Part shown: piece by piece, positions 61,792 to 64,000 of the stretch
Position numbering within the stretch: the stretch's first letter is position 1
Layout of the letters: every line of letters begins with the position of its first letter
Assembly: GCA_964623885.1 (NCBI GenBank)
Contig: CAZUVM010000024.1
Span: 3,407-67,406 of the forward strand
Length of the DNA stretch: 64,000 nt
Direction of reading: 5' to 3'
Origin: CAZUVM01 sp964623885
GTDB taxonomy: Bacteria; Verrucomicrobiota; Verrucomicrobiia; Limisphaerales; UBA8199
The notes under the pieces: generated by a model
What the model was told of the DNA's origin: nothing
Seen by the model: the letters and a program-made list of their open reading frames with translations, nothing else
Databases searched by the model: none
Position numbers and translations under genes: made by a program

Positions 61792-61797
61792 TGCGCC

Positions 61798-62745
61798 ATG
61801 TATTTCATCAAGCGCCTATTGTTGCTGTTTCCGTTGCTGCTGGTAATCAGCTTGCTGGCCTTTCTGCTGGTCCACGCCGCGCCGGGTGGGCCTTTCGATC
61901 GTGAGCGCAAACCCGCCTCGCCGGAGATTGAGCGCGCGATCGCGGCCAAATATCACCTCGATGAACCACTCTGGAAACAGTACTTGAGATATTTGGGATT
62001 GGTGTGGGAGAAAGATTCCGCGGGCCGGTGGCATCACGCGCCGGCCAGCTTCGATGTTTCGCTCCGTTATCGCAATCACGCGGTTAGCGACGTTATCGCC
62101 CAGGGTTTGCCGGTCTCTCTTTCGCTCGGCCTGCTCGCGTTTGCCTTTGCGATGGGTGTTGGTTTGCCCATGGGATTTCTTTCCGCTGCAAAACGCGGAC
62201 AGTGGCCGGATTACGCGGGGGGCTTTCTCGCCATCCTGGCCGTCTGCGTTCCCGGCCTGGTCGTCGCCCCTTTGCTCATTATGCTTTTTGCGCTCAAGTG
62301 GCGTCTGTTCCCGGTGGGATTATGGGGTTCACCAGGGCACGTTATTTTGCCGACCGTTGCTTTGGGAATTTATTTTTCTGGGAGAGTCGCGCGACTGTTG
62401 CGGGAAGGCATGCTCAACACCATGCGCCTGCAATTCATCACCACGGCGCGGGCCAAAGGACTCAGCGAAAACACCGTGCTGTTGCGTCATGCCTTCCGCC
62501 TGGCGGTATTGCCGGTCGTTTCCTATTCCGGCCCGCTCCTGGCAGACTTGCTTACCGGCTCGTTCGTCATCGAAGGCATTTTTCAAATACCGGGGCTTGG
62601 CCTGCAAATGGTCAACAGTTCCCTGAATTCCGATTACACAATGACCGTCGGCCTGGCCTTGCTCTATGCCGCGCTGCTGGTGGTGCTCAACCTGCTCGTC
62701 GACCTCGCCTATGTTTGGCTCGATCCCCGCGTAAAATATGAGTGA
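61798..62745 (+). CDS. oppB: Oligopeptide ABC transporter permease OppB
   Basis: A 315-residue inner-membrane permease with 6 helices. MYFIKRLLLLFPLLLVISLLAFLLVHAAPG at the start, the EAA-loop GRVARLLREGMLNTMRLQFITTARAKGLSENTVLLRHAFRLAVLP, and GSFVIEGIFQIPGLG (in parts) are diagnostic. It overlaps oppC by 8 bases. An insertion of about 30 polar residues (DSAGRWHHAPASFDVSL region) follows helix 1, as in OppB. Confidence 0.94.
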   Translation: MYFIKRLLLLFPLLLVISLLAFLLVHAAPGGPFDRERKPASPEIERAIAAKYHLDEPLWKQYLRYLGLVWEKDSAGRWHHAPASFDVSLRYRNHAVSDVIAQGLPVSLSLGLLAFAFAMGVGLPMGFLSAAKRGQWPDYAGGFLAILAVCVPGLVVAPLLIMLFALKWRLFPVGLWGSPGHVILPTVALGIYFSGRVARLLREGMLNTMRLQFITTARAKGLSENTVLLRHAFRLAVLPVVSYSGPLLADLLTGSFVIEGIFQIPGLGLQMVNSSLNSDYTMTVGLALLYAALLVVLNLLVDLAYVWLDPRVKYE

Positions 62746-63745
62746 GCCGACGAAAACCGAGGCTAAACGGTTGAGCGTTGAAGGCGCTCGGAGTGCGGTA
62801 ATTGCCGGCGATCAGCGTTTTGCAAGCGACTCCCCTCAGGCGCGATTTCGGCGCAATCATGCGGCCATCGTGGGTGCCTGGTTATTGGCGGGCTTGTTGC
62901 TGTTGGTGCTGCTTTGGCCGCTGACGCTGAATATTGCCCGCCGCTGCGGGGTCGCCGGGGCCGCTTTTGCCCAACGTTGCGAGCCCGACCAGGTTTCCGA
63001 CGAGCAATTCCAGTCGCCCAGTTCCCGGCATTGGTTTGGTACCGACGTCCATGGCCGGGATTTATTCTCGCGGGTACTTTACGGAGCGCGGATCTCGCTG
63101 CTGGTCGGCCTGGTCGGGGCCGGAGTGAGCCTGATCATCGGAGTACTGTGGGGGGCCGTGGCCGGGTATGCGGGCGGGCGCCTCGACAGTCTGATGATGC
63201 GCGCGGTCGATATACTTTACTCGCTGCCTTCGATCGTATTTGTCATTGTTTTAGTTACTACCTTCGAAGGGGCCTTTAAACGTTGGGCGGGAGGTGGTGT
63301 TGCATCAGGCACGGAGGCGCGCCTGCTTTTTCTGTTTGTTGGGCTCGGCGCTGTGTCGTGGCTGACCATGGCGCGCATCGTGCGCGGACAAGTGCTTTCA
63401 CTGCGCCAGCGGCCTTTCATCGAGGCCAGTCGCGCTCTCGGCGCAGGTCACATCCGGATCCTCTTCCGGCATATTATTCCGAACACCCTCGGCGTGGTGA
63501 TCGTTTACCTGGCGCTTACGGTTCCCGCCATCATTCTATACGAATCATTTCTGAGCTATCTGGGTTTGGGCATTCAGCCTCCGATGGCTAGTTGGGGGTC
63601 GCTCATCGCCGAGGGCGCCGACCAAATCAATCCCATCCGGATTTATTGGTGGCTGATTGTGTTCCCCGGTGGCTTTTTGGTTACCACTCTGCTCGCCTTG
63701 AGCTTCGTCGGCGATGGCCTGCGCGATGCCTGGGAAGTGAAGTAG
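62738..63745 (+). CDS. oppC: Oligopeptide ABC transporter permease OppC
   Basis: A 335-residue permease partner of OppB. The N-terminal RRNHAAIVGAWLLAGLLLLVLLWPL helix, HWFGTDVHGRDLFSRVLYGARISLLVGLVGA, the EAA loop ARIVRGQVLSLRQRPFIEASRALGAGHIRILFRHIIPNTLG and YESFLSYLGLGIQPPMASWGSLI (in parts) are standard. Two ATPase genes (oppD, oppF) would be expected next, but the repeat and an opposite-strand gene follow instead, so the ATPases must be elsewhere. Confidence 0.94.
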   Translation: MSEPTKTEAKRLSVEGARSAVIAGDQRFASDSPQARFRRNHAAIVGAWLLAGLLLLVLLWPLTLNIARRCGVAGAAFAQRCEPDQVSDEQFQSPSSRHWFGTDVHGRDLFSRVLYGARISLLVGLVGAGVSLIIGVLWGAVAGYAGGRLDSLMMRAVDILYSLPSIVFVIVLVTTFEGAFKRWAGGGVASGTEARLLFLFVGLGAVSWLTMARIVRGQVLSLRQRPFIEASRALGAGHIRILFRHIIPNTLGVVIVYLALTVPAIILYESFLSYLGLGIQPPMASWGSLIAEGADQINPIRIYWWLIVFPGGFLVTTLLALSFVGDGLRDAWEVK

Positions 63746-63773
63746 CTAAAGGCCGTCTCCAAATCGCCAAAAT

Positions 63774-63880
63774 TGTAGAGGACGACGTAAGGAGTCCTTG
63801 ACTTAGCGACAAGGAACAGGGACTCCTTACGGGCGTGTTGCCCAACTCAATCTCGGTGTCATTAACACCCCGCTTCAGCG
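63774..63880. repeat. Half copy of the palindromic element
   Basis: It starts TGTAGAGGACGACGTAAGG and proceeds through GTAAGGAGTCC (63787-63797) pairing with GGACTCCTTAC (63820-63830), then TTGCCCAA, GTGTCATTAACAC and CGCTTCAGCG (63871-63880), in the same order as the arms of the 42833-43111 element. The mirrored second arm is missing. Confidence 0.82.
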
Positions 63881-63893
63881 CATACGCGTCAAC

Positions 63894-64000
63894 CTAAGAG
63901 GCACGTAATTTACGGCGTGGTTTCTTGGTTTTTCGGGTCAGCACGAGAGTGTTTTTGTCCTCCACCGACCACTCCCATTCTTCACCTTTGGTCAGTTCCA
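63894..64000 (-). CDS. Partial gene, AbrB/MazE-like C-terminus (tentative)
   Basis: On the minus strand a frame runs in from the right edge and ends at a TAG at 63894-63896. The visible end is ELTKGEEWEWSVEDKNTLVL followed by a basic tail (TRKTKKPRRKLRAS). The Gly-Glu turn, a strand with TLVL, and a basic tail are what the second half of an AbrB/MazE/SpoVT swapped-hairpin domain looks like, so this may be an antitoxin or transition-state-type regulator. Only 34 residues are visible, so the call is weak. Confidence 0.4.
   Translation of the reverse strand, partial: ELTKGEEWEWSVEDKNTLVLTRKTKKPRRKLRAS

Overview
The window looks like a piece of a Verrucomicrobiota chromosome, probably the Pedosphaera/Limisphaerales side. 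This is inferred from gene content alone: a 51-residue small basic protein of a kind I associate with Verrucomicrobia and Chlamydiae (50350-50505), a VIT-like membrane protein, DUF2950/DUF3300/DUF2959 proteins, sparse Shine-Dalgarno sequences, GC-rich coding DNA, and a Gram-negative envelope (TolC, porin, BamD and LptE homologues). I see no rRNA, tRNA, CRISPR array, transposase or phage gene.

Left part, 1-31766: every gene points left, with gaps from 4-base overlaps up to about 100 bases. In transcription order there is first an amide/acidic amino acid module: a Dcu-type C4-dicarboxylate carrier, aspartase fused to a cyclic-nucleotide-binding-like domain, exported asparaginase, an AspT-like antiporter, exported glutaminase and a DcaP-like porin. 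Then come an RND efflux set, PPK2, a group of envelope or stress proteins of unknown role (two-repeat exported protein, VIT-like protein plus outer-membrane protein, DUF2959, DUF3300, DUF2950) and a SulP carrier. Last is a signalling block: a 1499-residue hybrid kinase, a REC-SpoIIE phosphatase, an RsbW-like kinase, a STAS antagonist, a REC-adenylate cyclase with a PilZ-like tail, and two PilT ATPases.

Middle, 32364-45939: all rightward. MscS channel, Na+/H+ antiporter, then an F1Fo ATP synthase operon (atpB-E-F-H-A-G-D-C) with an unusually short delta subunit. Degenerate arrays of a 7-base repeat lie directly before the atpG and atpC start codons. A 279-base palindromic element follows the operon, then a SYLF protein and a NarL-type two-component pair.

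Accessory patch, 45940-48840: low gene density, with a cysteine-cluster protein carrying repeat DNA in frame, a small ORF, an orphan SMI1/KNR4 protein and an AraC-type HTH remnant.

Right part, 48838-64000: mostly rightward housekeeping and envelope genes: WecG-type glycosyltransferase, HIT protein, small basic protein, RluB-type pseudouridine synthase, SH3 protein, folD, BamD-LptE, pgk-tpiA-secG and an oligopeptide ABC transporter. At least three families of dispersed palindromic repeats lie between these genes. The most unusual signals are the start-proximal heptad arrays, the palindromic element family with an in-frame footprint in a coding gene, the CNB-aspartase fusion in an amide-catabolism module, and the cyclase/partner-switch/PilT block.
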